Shown: positions 54,004 to 62,766 of the stretch, one piece after another
How positions within the stretch are numbered: the first letter of the stretch is position 1
How the letters are laid out: each line of letters starts with the position of its first letter
Origin: Zymomonas mobilis subsp. pomaceae ATCC 29192
Lineage (GTDB): Bacteria > Pseudomonadota > Alphaproteobacteria > Sphingomonadales > Sphingomonadaceae
Reading direction: 5' to 3'
Assembly (NCBI RefSeq): GCF_000218875.1
Contig: NC_015709.1
Span: forward strand, 930,001-994,000
Length of the DNA: 64,000 nucleotides
Translations under genes and position numbers: made by a program
The notes under the pieces: model-generated
What the model saw: only the letters and a program-made list of their open reading frames with translations
Told to the model about the DNA's origin: nothing
The model's database searches: none

Positions 54004-54684
54004 TTAACGTGGATTGAATTTTAATAAAATATCGCGCGCAACATTCACATAGCGCGCCAATTCTTCGGTTCCGCCTGCATCGGGATGGACCAAGGCTATT
54101 AATTGATGATAAGATTTTTTTATGGTCACCTTATCGGCTTTTTCGCTCAGTTCAAATAAATGCAAGGCCTCGGTTCTATTCTTAGGCACACCTAAACGGT
54201 GAATACGCGCAAGGACATCTGCGCGCTTATTTATCTTTAAATCTGGTTTCTGCGGAGCAGAAGAAGGAGAAGCCGGTTGTTTTTTCTCCGGCTGTTTTGC
54301 ATAAGATGGATTATTTCTCGGGGGAACATACGACGATTTTTGCTGGTAATTTTTTTCGTTTACGCCAGACTTAGGTTTTCTAGCTTGATAAGGCTGATAA
54401 GAGCCATTCTTACTAAATTCGGCATAAGCAGAAGAAAATGAAGCTCGAAATGAATTTTTTTTCGTTTTCTTCCGTATAGAACCATGCTGACGACGTTTTA
54501 TTATCCAAAGAGAAGCCCCTGCTATAGCTAAAAAAGCGGGTAATACTTCCCCTCGAACCAGTAAAGAAAAGCCTCCCAAGCCTGCAATCAAGGCAGCAAG
54601 ATCTCCGATACGAAGCGCCGCCGGTACAGGGCGGCACCAACTCCATACCGCTAAAGCTAAAGCTAATAGCGTTAAAATCTGCAT
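54004..54684 (-). CDS. Membrane-anchored J-domain protein
   Basis: A 226-residue protein with one to two hydrophobic segments at the N-terminus (1-17 and about 27-62), a basic and polar Pro/Lys/Ser linker (about 65-165), and a C-terminal J-domain. The J-domain keeps the His-Pro-Asp signature (LVHPDAGGTEELARYV at about 195-210). It resembles the type III, TIM14-like DnaJ proteins of alphaproteobacteria, which recruit a DnaK-type chaperone to the membrane. The partner is not known. It sits between pgm and mipZ on the same strand; no operon is proven. Confidence 0.85.
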   Translation of the reverse strand: MQILTLLALALAVWSWCRPVPAALRIGDLAALIAGLGGFSLLVRGEVLPAFLAIAGASLWIIKRRQHGSIRKKTKKNSFRASFSSAYAEFSKNGSYQPYQARKPKSGVNEKNYQQKSSYVPPRNNPSYAKQPEKKQPASPSSAPQKPDLKINKRADVLARIHRLGVPKNRTEALHLFELSEKADKVTIKKSYHQLIALVHPDAGGTEELARYVNVARDILLKFNPR

Positions 54685-54800
54685 GCGCTTAAAGCCATCC
54701 TCCAGTGCCGCTTTAAAAGAGGCCCTATCCGACCCTAAATGATTATTATAACCCTATTTATTAAAATTACCTTTATTTTAAATAATGGGTTTTCTGGGTC

Positions 54801-55634
54801 TTAAGATACCATCGCACGCACAGGTAAATTAAGGCCTGAAACAAGTTCTCTTAGCTCTTGTCTGGCTGCAACATGCGCCAATCCGGTATTTCCTAAAGCC
54901 TTCATATCCAATAGCGTGAGCCCTTGCGGAAAAAGTTCACGATAAATTACCCGTTCGCTCAAACCAGGATTGATACGAAACCCTACTCTTTTTGATAATT
55001 CTGTCATGGCAGAAGCAACATGACGCATATTACGCGCTTCAAGATGCTGAAGTCGATTTCTCAAAACGACCCAATCAACGGTCACACCATCTCGTTTGCC
55101 CCGTGCCTTTCGCGCTTCCCAAACTAATTCAGCATAAAAACTAGGCCGCTTAATACGATAGGTTTCAGGATCGACCTGACCAATCAGATCAAGATCAACA
55201 AAGCTATCATTAATAGGTGTTACCAGACTATCTGCACGTTCAAGGGCATGACGAATATCAGACGAATTACGACCGGGCGTATCGACAATAATAAAATCAT
55301 GCTCTTTAGCTAAATCATCCAAAAGGACGCCTAAATCCTCACCCTTGTCTGGATCAAAAACCTTGGTTGTCGGTATCAGTAGATCTAGGCCTAAACGCTT
55401 TACCGTTGCCGCACGATTTTCCATATAACGGGCAAAGGTGCGTTGTCGGGTATCAAGGTCAACCGCCGCAACTTTCTGTCCTTTTGTACTAAGGGCAATA
55501 GCGACATGTACAGCCGTAGTCGATTTTCCAGATCCCCCCTTTTCATTCGCAAAAACAATGAAATAAGCGTTATTCGCTGACATCTTTTCTTCGGCCTTTC
55601 TTGTACGCTTTTCCGTTTTGGGCTCTTGATTCAT
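54801..55634 (-). CDS. mipZ: Division-plane positioning ATPase MipZ
   Basis: A 277-residue ParA-family ATPase. The deviant Walker A is ANEKGGSGKSTTA, with VAAVDLDTRQRTF (switch-like), IIVDTPGR for Walker B and ERADSLVTPINDSFVDLDL. C-terminal VWEARKARGKRDG, RNRLQHLEARNMRHV and RINPGLSERVIYRELFPQGLTLLD match MipZ rather than plasmid ParA. MipZ forms polar gradients that keep FtsZ at midcell in alphaproteobacteria. No parB is adjacent. About 20 polar residues precede the core. The upstream hairpin at 55794-55834 is in its 5' region. Confidence 0.92.
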   Translation of the reverse strand: MNQEPKTEKRTRKAEEKMSANNAYFIVFANEKGGSGKSTTAVHVAIALSTKGQKVAAVDLDTRQRTFARYMENRAATVKRLGLDLLIPTTKVFDPDKGEDLGVLLDDLAKEHDFIIVDTPGRNSSDIRHALERADSLVTPINDSFVDLDLIGQVDPETYRIKRPSFYAELVWEARKARGKRDGVTVDWVVLRNRLQHLEARNMRHVASAMTELSKRVGFRINPGLSERVIYRELFPQGLTLLDMKALGNTGLAHVAARQELRELVSGLNLPVRAMVS

Positions 55635-56062
55635 GCCGCAGGCTTTACTCTAAATATATTAAACTTATTTTTTAGGATGCCTATGATGCTTGGGTAGCGT
55701 TATACGTAATCATACGAAAATAATTATAAACAGTTCATGCCTTCATTATCTGTGACTATAAATGAGGATAGAGCAGAAGAGAAGGCAAGAAAAAATCCTA
55801 TAAAGCAATTAAATCACATAATTTTTATAGGATTAGAATTACCTAAGCCCAGTTTAAAACCCATAATATAACATCCCGATAGTAAGGTAAGGCCATCCTG
55901 GAAAATTATAGAAATAACAATTTTAAAATTGATTATCTTTTATACAGAAACACTTAAATCCCTTACAACCTTAGAAAATCTAGCAAGCCTTATGATGATA
56001 GTTCTTGGAGATAACATCATATTTGCCCGATACTCTAAAATCAGGATTGAAGGAAAAGATTA
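55635..56062. other. mipZ-thiE divergent region
   Basis: 428 non-coding bases holding two divergent promoters, with one clear hairpin at 55794-55834 (listed separately). I checked for a thiamine riboswitch before thiE and saw no THI-box core (CTGAGA and the conserved partner helices). Confidence 0.5.
55789..55834 (-). terminator. Terminator-like hairpin upstream of mipZ
   Basis: A perfect 11-bp stem (55794-55804 and 55824-55834, loop of 19 bases). On the minus strand a TTTTT tract follows, so it reads as an intrinsic terminator about 155 bases before the mipZ ATG. It could end a small RNA, or act as a leader attenuator. Confidence 0.55.
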
Positions 56063-56779
56063 ATGCCAGAAAATAACATTCTCAACGAAGATCAGGATGA
56101 AGGTTTAGAGGCGTTTAAAGAAAATTATCAACGCCCGAAAGACAATCCTTGTGGCCTTTATCTTATATCTCCTCCCGAAATTGATGCCAGCTTTACAGAC
56201 CGTTTAGCAAAAGCCTTTGATGGCGGACCAGTTTCAGCTTTTCAGCTTCGTTTAAAAGGGATTAATGAACATGCCATAGCCCGATTGGCAGAACCCTTAC
56301 AAAAATTATGTGAAGAACGGGATGTGGCCTTTATCATCAATGATAGTGTTTCATTGGCTAAAAGATTAGGCGCTGATGGGGTCCATCTTGGGCAAGGTGA
56401 TGGCGATGCTGCTGAAGCCAGAGTCATTCTCGGCCCCTCTGCCCAAATTGGAGTTACCTGCCATAATAGTCGCCATTTGGCGATGGAAGCTGGTGAAAAA
56501 GGCGCCGATTATGTAGCCTTTGGGGCCTTTTATCCCACGACGAGCAAAGAAGTTCGCCACTATGCCAAGCCCGAAATCCTTTCATGGTGGGCGACATTGT
56601 TTGAACTCCCTTCGGTTGCCATCGGAGGCATTACAACAGCCAATGCAGGTGTTTTAGTCAAAGCAGGGGCTGACTTTATCGCTACGTGCGCTGGTGTATG
56701 GAAAGCAGAAGAAGGCGAAACAAAGGCCGTAGAAAACTTTAATGCGCTTTTTACGGCTACTATGAGAGGGGATGCCTAA
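56063..56779 (+). CDS. thiE: Thiamine phosphate synthase
   Basis: A 238-residue TIM barrel that joins HMP-pyrophosphate to the thiazole phosphate. Motifs are FQLRLKG, FIINDSVSLAKRLGADGVHLGQGD, IGVTCHNS and the phosphate-binding AFGAFYPTTSK, followed by VAIGGITTAN and DFIATCAGVW. It is about 25 residues longer than E. coli ThiE through a polar N-terminus. AAGGAAAAG lies before the ATG. It is a single gene ending in a bidirectional terminator. Confidence 0.94.
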   Translation: MPENNILNEDQDEGLEAFKENYQRPKDNPCGLYLISPPEIDASFTDRLAKAFDGGPVSAFQLRLKGINEHAIARLAEPLQKLCEERDVAFIINDSVSLAKRLGADGVHLGQGDGDAAEARVILGPSAQIGVTCHNSRHLAMEAGEKGADYVAFGAFYPTTSKEVRHYAKPEILSWWATLFELPSVAIGGITTANAGVLVKAGADFIATCAGVWKAEEGETKAVENFNALFTATMRGDA

Positions 56780-56812
56780 ATTTCTAACCTATCGGGTTAG
56801 TATCCTCATTAA

Positions 56813-56858
56813 ACCACGAAAAAAGCCTGCATTCAAAATATCAGGCCTTTTTCGTGGT
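56813..56858. terminator. Bidirectional terminator after thiE
   Basis: The arms ACCACGAAAAAAGCCTG and CAGGCCTTTTTCGTGGT pair over about 16 bp around a 12-base loop, with A/T runs on both sides of the stem core. It serves thiE and the convergent M15-type gene. Confidence 0.85.
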
Positions 56859-56884
56859 ATCTAAGAACGGTATTTTAAGCTTTT

Positions 56885-57481
56885 TTATCCTCTCCAGCTT
56901 CGAACAGGCCCTGTATCAACGTGAATAAAACCATCTTCAGGATAATAGCCCACGCCCCCTTGTTGGTTAAATTCCGCTGCCATCCGAAGGCGCGCCAAGG
57001 GGACACCTGGCATCGCAATATCGGTAGCCTTTCCTAATAAATGCTGGCTATGGGTTGCTACACCGCTATGTCGGCCTCGCCTTTCGTGAAGCATACGATT
57101 GGTAAGCGGAGAGCGATAACCGCAAATCAGATCAAAAGGTTGATTAGGCGATATATCAAGACGATCTCGAATACTTACCAACAAATTTAAAAGATCGGTA
57201 TCAACCTCGGTAATATCTCCCGTACGCCAATCTCTTAAACCATGATTAATTTCAGCGAGCCCACGCTCATCATAGCCGTGTTTACCAAAAAAACGGGCAT
57301 CAATACGTTCGTCCGTATGAACATTACGAAAAGCCAGCCGCTTCTCGCTGGAATTATCCCAGTGAAGAAAATCAGACCCCGGCCGATGCAAAGAAGCATG
57401 GGCCTTTTTTGCTGTAACCGCCGCCCCACCCAGAGCAACGAAGCCAGTTAATAACTGGCGACGATCAAGCTGTCTCTTCAT
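56885..57481 (-). CDS. Tat-exported M15/DUF882-type peptidase
   Basis: A 198-residue secreted protein of the DUF882 (YcbK-like, peptidase M15 fold) family. The N-terminus MKRQLDRRQLLTGFVALGG is a Tat-type signal with the twin Arg, and it is cleaved probably after KKAHA. The core has ICGYRSPLTNRMLHE, the zinc ligands THSQHLLGKATDI (His and Asp) and the C-terminal FIHVDTG. Members are thought to act on peptidoglycan in the periplasm; the exact bond is not known. The start is the ATG at 57481 rather than the TTG at 57493. Confidence 0.88.
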   Translation of the reverse strand: MKRQLDRRQLLTGFVALGGAAVTAKKAHASLHRPGSDFLHWDNSSEKRLAFRNVHTDERIDARFFGKHGYDERGLAEINHGLRDWRTGDITEVDTDLLNLLVSIRDRLDISPNQPFDLICGYRSPLTNRMLHERRGRHSGVATHSQHLLGKATDIAMPGVPLARLRMAAEFNQQGGVGYYPEDGFIHVDTGPVRSWRG

Positions 57482-57921
57482 TCGCCACCTCAATCCTTAC
57501 AGTCATGCGATTTAAATCTTCATTCCGCTAACAAGGAAAGAATCTACACATCCTTTGGATTTGCCATAAAAAACTTGACAAAGTATTACACAAAAAAATT
57601 TTGGGAAAAATTTTTGAAAAAAACCAAAAAACTTTTTCGGTGATTGAGACTATCATAGGGTAAGTTATACTATTTCGGGAATAATCAATCTGTACCTTTT
57701 ATCGTGAGATCGGCACGTTTTATCCCCTGCGAAGATAAAGACTTCACAAAGTTCCATAAATTTAAAAAAAAATATAAAATTTTGATTTTATTCAAAGTTA
57801 GCTAAAGCACTCAATTTCTATTGAGTCGTCTATTGAAACGTATTTTTATATTTTAACTAAACCAACAAAAAAGCGGCAACAAATTGACTTTGCTGCCGCT
57901 TTAAAAAGACATTTTTTAAAT
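57482..57921. other. Intergenic region between the M15-type gene and suhB
   Basis: 440 A/T-rich bases that hold the M15-type gene promoter (minus strand) and the suhB terminator (57865-57905). A small CTCAAT/ATTGAG hairpin lies near 57810-57826. Nothing else stands out. Confidence 0.55.
57865..57905 (-). terminator. Terminator after suhB
   Basis: A 9-bp stem of AAAGCGGCA and TGCCGCTTT, with an A/T loop, is followed by TTTTTTG on the minus strand. It sits just after the suhB stop. Confidence 0.85.
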
Positions 57922-58737
57922 TTAGATATTTTTTAAAGCGGTTGCGACCAGACGGTGTAATTTAGAATGAAGCCCGCCATTAGCCGCTAAGAATTCGCGC
58001 CGTTCGACCGGCCTATCGCCTCCACGGAAATCGGTTACGAATCCGCCCGCTTCTCGTACCAACAGCATACCAGCGGCGACATCCCAAGGATAAATATCCG
58101 CTTCCCAGTAAGCATCGAAACGACCAGCGGCAACCCATGCCAAATCAAGCGCTGCAGCCCCAAAGCGTCGGGTGCCGGCAACTTCCGGGGCAATCTGGCG
58201 GAAAATAGCCTGCCACTGATCAAAATCACCATGACCGGCAAAAGGGATACCCGTTGCAATCAAAGCTTCGTTAAGGTTGCGGCGGGAAGAAACCCTTAAA
58301 CGGCTGTCATGCAACCAAGCGCCGCGTCCCTTTTCAGCCCAAAAACTTTCATCAGTGATTGGCTGATAAACCAAAGCTTGGGTGATTTCACCCGTGCCAT
58401 CAGCTTTTGGCTCTTCTACCGCGATAGAAATAGCAAAATGCGGAATAGCATGTAAAAAGTTAGAGGTTCCATCCAAAGGATCAACAATCCAGCGGGGTTT
58501 CGTCGGATCACCCGGAATAGAACCGCTTTCTTCTCCTAGAAATCCCCAATCAGGACGAGCATGTTTCAAGACTTCATAAAGCGTCTGCTCGGATCTTTTG
58601 TCAGCAATTGACACAAAATCCGCAGGGCCTTTACGACTAACCTGTAAATGCTGCACTTCACCGAAGTCACGACGCAGAAGTGGGCCTGCTTTTCGAGCAG
58701 CCCGTTCCATTACACTAATAAGACCAGAAGTAGCCAT
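57922..58737 (-). CDS. suhB: Inositol monophosphatase family protein
   Basis: A 271-residue Mg2+-dependent phosphatase. Motif A contains GFLGEESG (metal Glu), motif B WIVDPLDGTSNFLHAIPHF (Asp-Pro-Leu-Asp-Gly), and motif C is YWEADIYPWDVAAGMLLVREAG. It belongs to the SuhB/IMPase group. In bacteria it may act on inositol-1-phosphate or similar, and SuhB also binds transcription complexes; the role here is inferred from similarity. The start overlaps the efp stop by one base (TAATG), so the genes form one unit. Confidence 0.9.
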   Translation of the reverse strand: MATSGLISVMERAARKAGPLLRRDFGEVQHLQVSRKGPADFVSIADKRSEQTLYEVLKHARPDWGFLGEESGSIPGDPTKPRWIVDPLDGTSNFLHAIPHFAISIAVEEPKADGTGEITQALVYQPITDESFWAEKGRGAWLHDSRLRVSSRRNLNEALIATGIPFAGHGDFDQWQAIFRQIAPEVAGTRRFGAAALDLAWVAAGRFDAYWEADIYPWDVAAGMLLVREAGGFVTDFRGGDRPVERREFLAANGGLHSKLHRLVATALKNI

Positions 58738-59300
58738 TAGTCAGCCCGCTTTACATATTCTTGGCTGTTGACATCTACAATGATACGGGTACCTGCCGTA
58801 ATATGCGGCGGAACCATAACGCGCACCCCATTATCAAGAATAGCAGGTTTATAAGATGAAGAGGCCGTCTGCCCTTTAACAACAGCATCCGCTTCAACAA
58901 TTTCAGCTTCAACCTGCTCGGGTAACTGCACTGAAATAGGTTTCTCGTCGTAAAGTTCCATGACAACATCCATACCATCTTGCAAGAAGGGTACGGAATC
59001 ACCCAATAAATCCTTAGGTAAAGAAATCTGTTCGTAGGTTTCTTTGTCCATAAAGGTCAACATATCACCATCTGCGAACAGATACTGAAAATCTTTTGTG
59101 TCCAGTCGTACACGTTCAACGGTTTCAGCGGAACGAAAGCGAACATTATTTTTACGCCCGTCGATCAGGTTTTTCATTTCCACTTGCATATAAGCGCCGC
59201 CCTTACCGGGTTGCGTATGCTGAATTTTCGCAGCCCGCCACAAGCCACCTTCATATTCGAGGATATTGCCGGGCCGAATATCGACGCCACTGATTTTCAT
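58737..59300 (-). CDS. efp: Translation elongation factor P
   Basis: A 187-residue EF-P of three beta-barrel domains that rescues ribosomes stalled at polyproline. N-terminal [36 protein letters not shown] (the loop carrying the modified residue, a Lys in GKGGA), [16 protein letters not shown] and the C-terminal [18 protein letters not shown] match. The Lys34-like residue is kept, so lysylation by an EpmA-type enzyme is possible, but that enzyme is not in the window. It is coupled to suhB by a one-base overlap. Confidence 0.97.
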   Translation of the reverse strand: MKISGVDIRPGNILEYEGGLWRAAKIQHTQPGKGGAYMQVEMKNLIDGRKNNVRFRSAETVERVRLDTKDFQYLFADGDMLTFMDKETYEQISLPKDLLGDSVPFLQDGMDVVMELYDEKPISVQLPEQVEAEIVEADAVVKGQTASSSYKPAILDNGVRVMVPPHITAGTRIIVDVNSQEYVKRAD

Positions 59301-59328
59301 GTCGGTCTCGCGATTTTATAAAAGAATA

Positions 59329-59361
59329 AGGGTAAGCCATAAAATATGGCTCTGTTACCCT
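59329..59361. repeat. Hairpin upstream of efp
   Basis: AGGGTAA-GCCAT (59329-59340) pairs with ATGGC and TTACCCT (59346-59350 and 59355-59361), with a four-base bulge. It lies about 30 bases before the efp ATG on the minus strand. It may affect efp expression, or end the upstream fusion transcript. Confidence 0.45.
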
Positions 59362-59398
59362 TTCTCTCTAGCGATCATAGGAATGATTGGAAAGTCTG

Positions 59399-59434
59399 TT
59401 TCCGGCCTGTTTTCATAGAATAACAAGCCGGAAA
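59399..59434. repeat. Inverted repeat after the sulfurtransferase-lyase fusion gene
   Basis: TTTCCGGCCTGTT (59399-59411) and AACAAGCCGGAAA (59422-59434) pair over 13 positions with one mismatch. No T-run follows on the coding strand, so its termination is uncertain. Confidence 0.5.
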
Positions 59435-59464
59435 GTATATTTTCAGAAAGGGCTGCTTTTGAAT

Positions 59465-61507
59465 TTAAGATTTATTCTTGGATATCTGAAAGCGCTTCAA
59501 GCCGAAATCAAGATCAGCAATCAGATCATCGGGATCCTCAAGACCAATATGCAAACGAACGGCTTGCCCCACGGCATGCCAACTTGTTGCTGTCCGAATA
59601 GGTGTAGGATCAATCGGCAAAGCTAAACTTTCGTAACCGCCCCAAGAGAAACCAATACCAAAATGTTCCAGACTATCAATTAAAGCGGTTCGATCTTTTT
59701 CTTTGCCACCATCAAGAATAAAACTAAAAAGTCCTGAAGATCCTTTGAAATCACGATGCCAGAATTCATGCCCAGGACAAGATGATAACGCGGGATGTAA
59801 AACCCATGCTATTTCAGGCTGCTCATCCAACCAATGGGCTACTTTTAAAGCATTTTTTTCATGGGCTTTTAAGCGGACCTCTAACGTCCGAAGACCTCGC
59901 AAGGCCAAGGATGCATCATCGGGGCTGACATATTGTCCAAACAATAAAGTAAGCCGCTTTAATTTTTCAAAATGGCTTGGGGCAGCGGTAACAGAGCCCA
60001 TCATCACATCGGAATGACCTGTGATATATTTAGTGCACGCCATAACAGACAAATCAATACCATGCCGGATTGCTTGAAAAAATAAAGACGTTGCCCAGGT
60101 ATTATCAAGGATAGTGGTAATAGAATGTTGATGGGCTACTTCACAAATGCCCGGAATATCCTGCACTTCAAAAGTCAGACTGCCTGGACTTTCCATGAAG
60201 ATAGCTCGTGTATTTTTGGTAAATAAATCTTCAATATTTTTACCGATCAACGGATCGTAATAGATAACGTTGATACCCTTTGATTTCAAAACGGTATCAC
60301 AGAAAACCCGTGTAGGCTCATAGCAACTATCAACCATCAACAACTCATCGCCAGGATCCAAGGCACTTAAAAGCGCCATAGCAAGAGCGGCAACACCTGA
60401 TGGGTAAAGGAAGGTTGATTCTGCCCCGGGTTCCAGCTCAGTTAAAGCTTCAGATAATGCCCATTGGGTAGGCATCCCGCGACGGCCATAATAGAACTGC
60501 TTTTCGGGATGACGGCTTGCTTCTTGTAATTCGGCTACCGAATCAAAAAGAATAGTAGACGCACGCCATACGGGCAGATTAACGGCAGAACCACCCTTCC
60601 CTCTTACCCATTCACGGCGTCGACCTGCTGTTATTAAACGCGTTGAATCTCGTATTGCAGGGCCCAATTCTTTGGGGGTATCAGGATCAGCGCCCCACTC
60701 GTCCCATGCACCATCATAAAGCGAGACGTCACGCTTTCCTAAAAGACGTGCCGCAAAAAGGAGAACGGCGGCCGTTCTGCCTGCACCACAGGTAAATAAT
60801 AAAGGCTGATCAAGATTTATCCGACTGCCTGCAAAAATCTGACTGATTTTATCAGGTGTCTTCCACAAGCCACGACTATCAAATAATATTTCATAAGGAA
60901 GATTCAAACTATGGGGAATATGGCCGGGTGCCAAACCGGGCTTTGGCATTTCTTCGCCACTAAAAAGCGCCGGAGAACGCGCATCCACTATTACTTCATG
61001 GCCTGCTGAAATATTCTCCATTACCTGATTACGGGTACGGATAAGCGCTTCATTACGATGCAACTGTAAAATAAGCGGTGAATTAGGTATAACAACGCCG
61101 GATTCAACAGGAAGACGCTCTTGCTCCCAGCGTGAAAATCCACCATCTAATATCATAACATGATGATAGTCATGTAAGGCAAAGAGCCACCATGCACGGG
61201 CAGAACAATGAAGCGAAGAATTATCATAAATAACAATAAGATCGTCAGGATCTAATCCAAGCCGCCCAAATTCATATTCAATTTTTTCGATGCTCGGCAC
61301 CATTCGAGGTAGAGTCGATGTCTCTTCACTTAAAGCCGCATTATCAAGAAAAAGGGCGCCAGGGATATGGGCCTTACAATAGGCTTCATAGGCCGTCATA
61401 TTAGAATCAGGTGGATAAACACCAGCATCAATAATGTGTAATCGGGGGTTGGCTAAATTACGATAAAGCCATTCTGGTGTTACCAAAAGCTTCATAGATC
61501 GACTCAT
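59465..61507 (-). CDS. 3-Mercaptopyruvate sulfurtransferase-cystathionine beta-lyase fusion
   Basis: A 680-residue two-enzyme fusion. Residues 1-290 are a tandem rhodanese domain. The inactive half contains LHIIDAGVYPPDS and HIPGALFLD; the active half has the catalytic Cys near 239 in TCGAGRTAA, a variant of the CGSGVTA loop of 3-mercaptopyruvate sulfurtransferases. Residues about 300-675 are a Cys/Met-metabolism PLP enzyme: FYYGRRGMPTQWALSEAL, YPSGVAALAMALL, and the PLP Lys near 491 in ACTKYITGHSDVMMG. The latter fits MetC cystathionine beta-lyase, which gives homocysteine for methionine synthesis. A direct hand-over of sulfur between domains is inference. The next Met (61495) is an alternative start. 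No strong ribosome binding site is seen. Confidence 0.88.
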   Translation of the reverse strand: MSRSMKLLVTPEWLYRNLANPRLHIIDAGVYPPDSNMTAYEAYCKAHIPGALFLDNAALSEETSTLPRMVPSIEKIEYEFGRLGLDPDDLIVIYDNSSLHCSARAWWLFALHDYHHVMILDGGFSRWEQERLPVESGVVIPNSPLILQLHRNEALIRTRNQVMENISAGHEVIVDARSPALFSGEEMPKPGLAPGHIPHSLNLPYEILFDSRGLWKTPDKISQIFAGSRINLDQPLLFTCGAGRTAAVLLFAARLLGKRDVSLYDGAWDEWGADPDTPKELGPAIRDSTRLITAGRRREWVRGKGGSAVNLPVWRASTILFDSVAELQEASRHPEKQFYYGRRGMPTQWALSEALTELEPGAESTFLYPSGVAALAMALLSALDPGDELLMVDSCYEPTRVFCDTVLKSKGINVIYYDPLIGKNIEDLFTKNTRAIFMESPGSLTFEVQDIPGICEVAHQHSITTILDNTWATSLFFQAIRHGIDLSVMACTKYITGHSDVMMGSVTAAPSHFEKLKRLTLLFGQYVSPDDASLALRGLRTLEVRLKAHEKNALKVAHWLDEQPEIAWVLHPALSSCPGHEFWHRDFKGSSGLFSFILDGGKEKDRTALIDSLEHFGIGFSWGGYESLALPIDPTPIRTATSWHAVGQAVRLHIGLEDPDDLIADLDFGLKRFQISKNKS

Positions 61508-61692
61508 CCTGATGGCTATTTCTGAAATAAAATTTCATTTCAAAAACTTTTTATTTGCATGTTAAAAATAATTAATTTGACTTTAAATAATAAAATTACA
61601 TCAAAAACACTCTGCATTATTATCGATTATAGATTTAATTTCGCTCTTATTTTTTCTATTCTCCTCTTATTAATAAAAAGATAAAGAAAAAT

Positions 61693-62136
61693 ATGGAAAC
61701 AACACATTTAGGTAAAACCAGTGCCCTTCCGGATTCTCCCGAAAAGGCCATTCTTGATTATGTCCCTAATCCACGACCGGGACAACGGTATCTTATTCGC
61801 TTTGCTGTTCCGGAATTTACGTCGCTTTGTCCCGTGACAAGCCAGCCAGATTTTGCCCATCTCGTTATTGATTATGTCCCCGACAAGCTGATTGTAGAAT
61901 CTAAATCGCTTAAATTATTTCTGGGATCTTTTCGTAACCATAATGCTTTTCATGAAGATTGCACAGTATCAATCGGCGAAAGGTTATTTACGGAAATGAA
62001 GGCCGAATGGTTGCGTATCGGTGGCTATTGGTATCCACGCGGGGGCATTCCGATTGATGTTTTCTGGCAAAGCGGCCCCCCGCCTTCTGGTTTATGGCTA
62101 CCAGATCAAGGGGTACCCCCTTATCGAGGGCGCTGA
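61693..62136 (+). CDS. queF: NADPH-dependent 7-cyano-7-deazaguanine reductase
   Basis: A 147-residue QueF of the short (YkvM-type) class that makes preQ1 from preQ0 for queuosine synthesis. The catalytic Cys is in [15 protein letters not shown], and the preQ0/NADPH segment is [36 protein letters not shown] and the QGVPPYRGR end match. The substrate will be used by the transglycosylase encoded at 20762-21931. It stands alone between the fusion gene and the lipoprotein gene. No preQ1 riboswitch could be seen in the 185 bases upstream. Confidence 0.95.
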   Translation: METTHLGKTSALPDSPEKAILDYVPNPRPGQRYLIRFAVPEFTSLCPVTSQPDFAHLVIDYVPDKLIVESKSLKLFLGSFRNHNAFHEDCTVSIGERLFTEMKAEWLRIGGYWYPRGGIPIDVFWQSGPPPSGLWLPDQGVPPYRGR

Positions 62137-62160
62137 TACTTCAAATCAAGAACAAGCCTA

Positions 62161-62679
62161 CTATTCGGGTGGGCTGTTCTTATAAACGATGGTAGGCACA
62201 TTGGGTCTGTCTTGGCCTCCGGCTTTTACAACTGCCAAATCATCCTCTTTTGCAGGTGAAGAAACAATATCGCTTGTCAGGCCACCCTTATTAACAGTCT
62301 CGGTTTGGGCATCACTGACAGAAGTACGGATACCGGGTTGAGCCAAACGCGCCGAAGCTTTTTCCAGTAAACCTCTTTCTGCTGCGGCTTTTACGGCAGG
62401 TTGACCAAACATCACCGCTAAAGCCTGCGTAGAGCTATCGGTGTCTTGAGGACGAGGCGTTCCCGGCTTGGGGGGAGATAGTGTAAAGTCTGGTGGAATA
62501 ACCAAAGGTTGCTGGCGAGAAGCTTCTAACTCTCTGGCATTGGATGTCGCAAAAACGCCGGGCCTTGACTTATTACTATGTGTACAACCCGCCGTAATCA
62601 CTGTCATCATCCCCATGATGATAATACCGGATATCCTTAAAAATGGGGTAACAGGATTATTCTTGGTCGTTTTTATCAT
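62161..62679 (-). CDS. Small lipoprotein, DUF3035-like
   Basis: A 172-residue predicted lipoprotein. The N-terminus has a basic segment, a hydrophobic helix (about 14-30) and a lipobox ending ITAGC, with Cys32 as the lipid-anchored residue. Mature protein is polar with LVIPPDFTLSPPKPGTPRPQ, the pattern of the alphaproteobacterial DUF3035 (BamF-like) family. Function is unknown. It lies about 90 bases after lspA, whose product cleaves lipoprotein signal peptides, on the same strand. Confidence 0.75.
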   Translation of the reverse strand: MIKTTKNNPVTPFLRISGIIIMGMMTVITAGCTHSNKSRPGVFATSNARELEASRQQPLVIPPDFTLSPPKPGTPRPQDTDSSTQALAVMFGQPAVKAAAERGLLEKASARLAQPGIRTSVSDAQTETVNKGGLTSDIVSSPAKEDDLAVVKAGGQDRPNVPTIVYKNSPPE

Positions 62680-62766
62680 CGCATTAAAAGCTCCAGCAAG
62701 GACAAACAGATAGCTAATCTATTTTATCAAGGCATCATGAACGGAAATAATATTTACTTCAAAAAA

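Noticed and set aside
55635-56062. Thiamine riboswitch upstream of thiE
   Set aside because: No CTGAGA core with partner helix found by eye; a covariance search would be decisive.
61508-61692. preQ1 riboswitch upstream of queF
   Set aside because: The region is A/T-rich without the short C-rich stem and A-rich tail expected; only a covariance search could exclude it fully.
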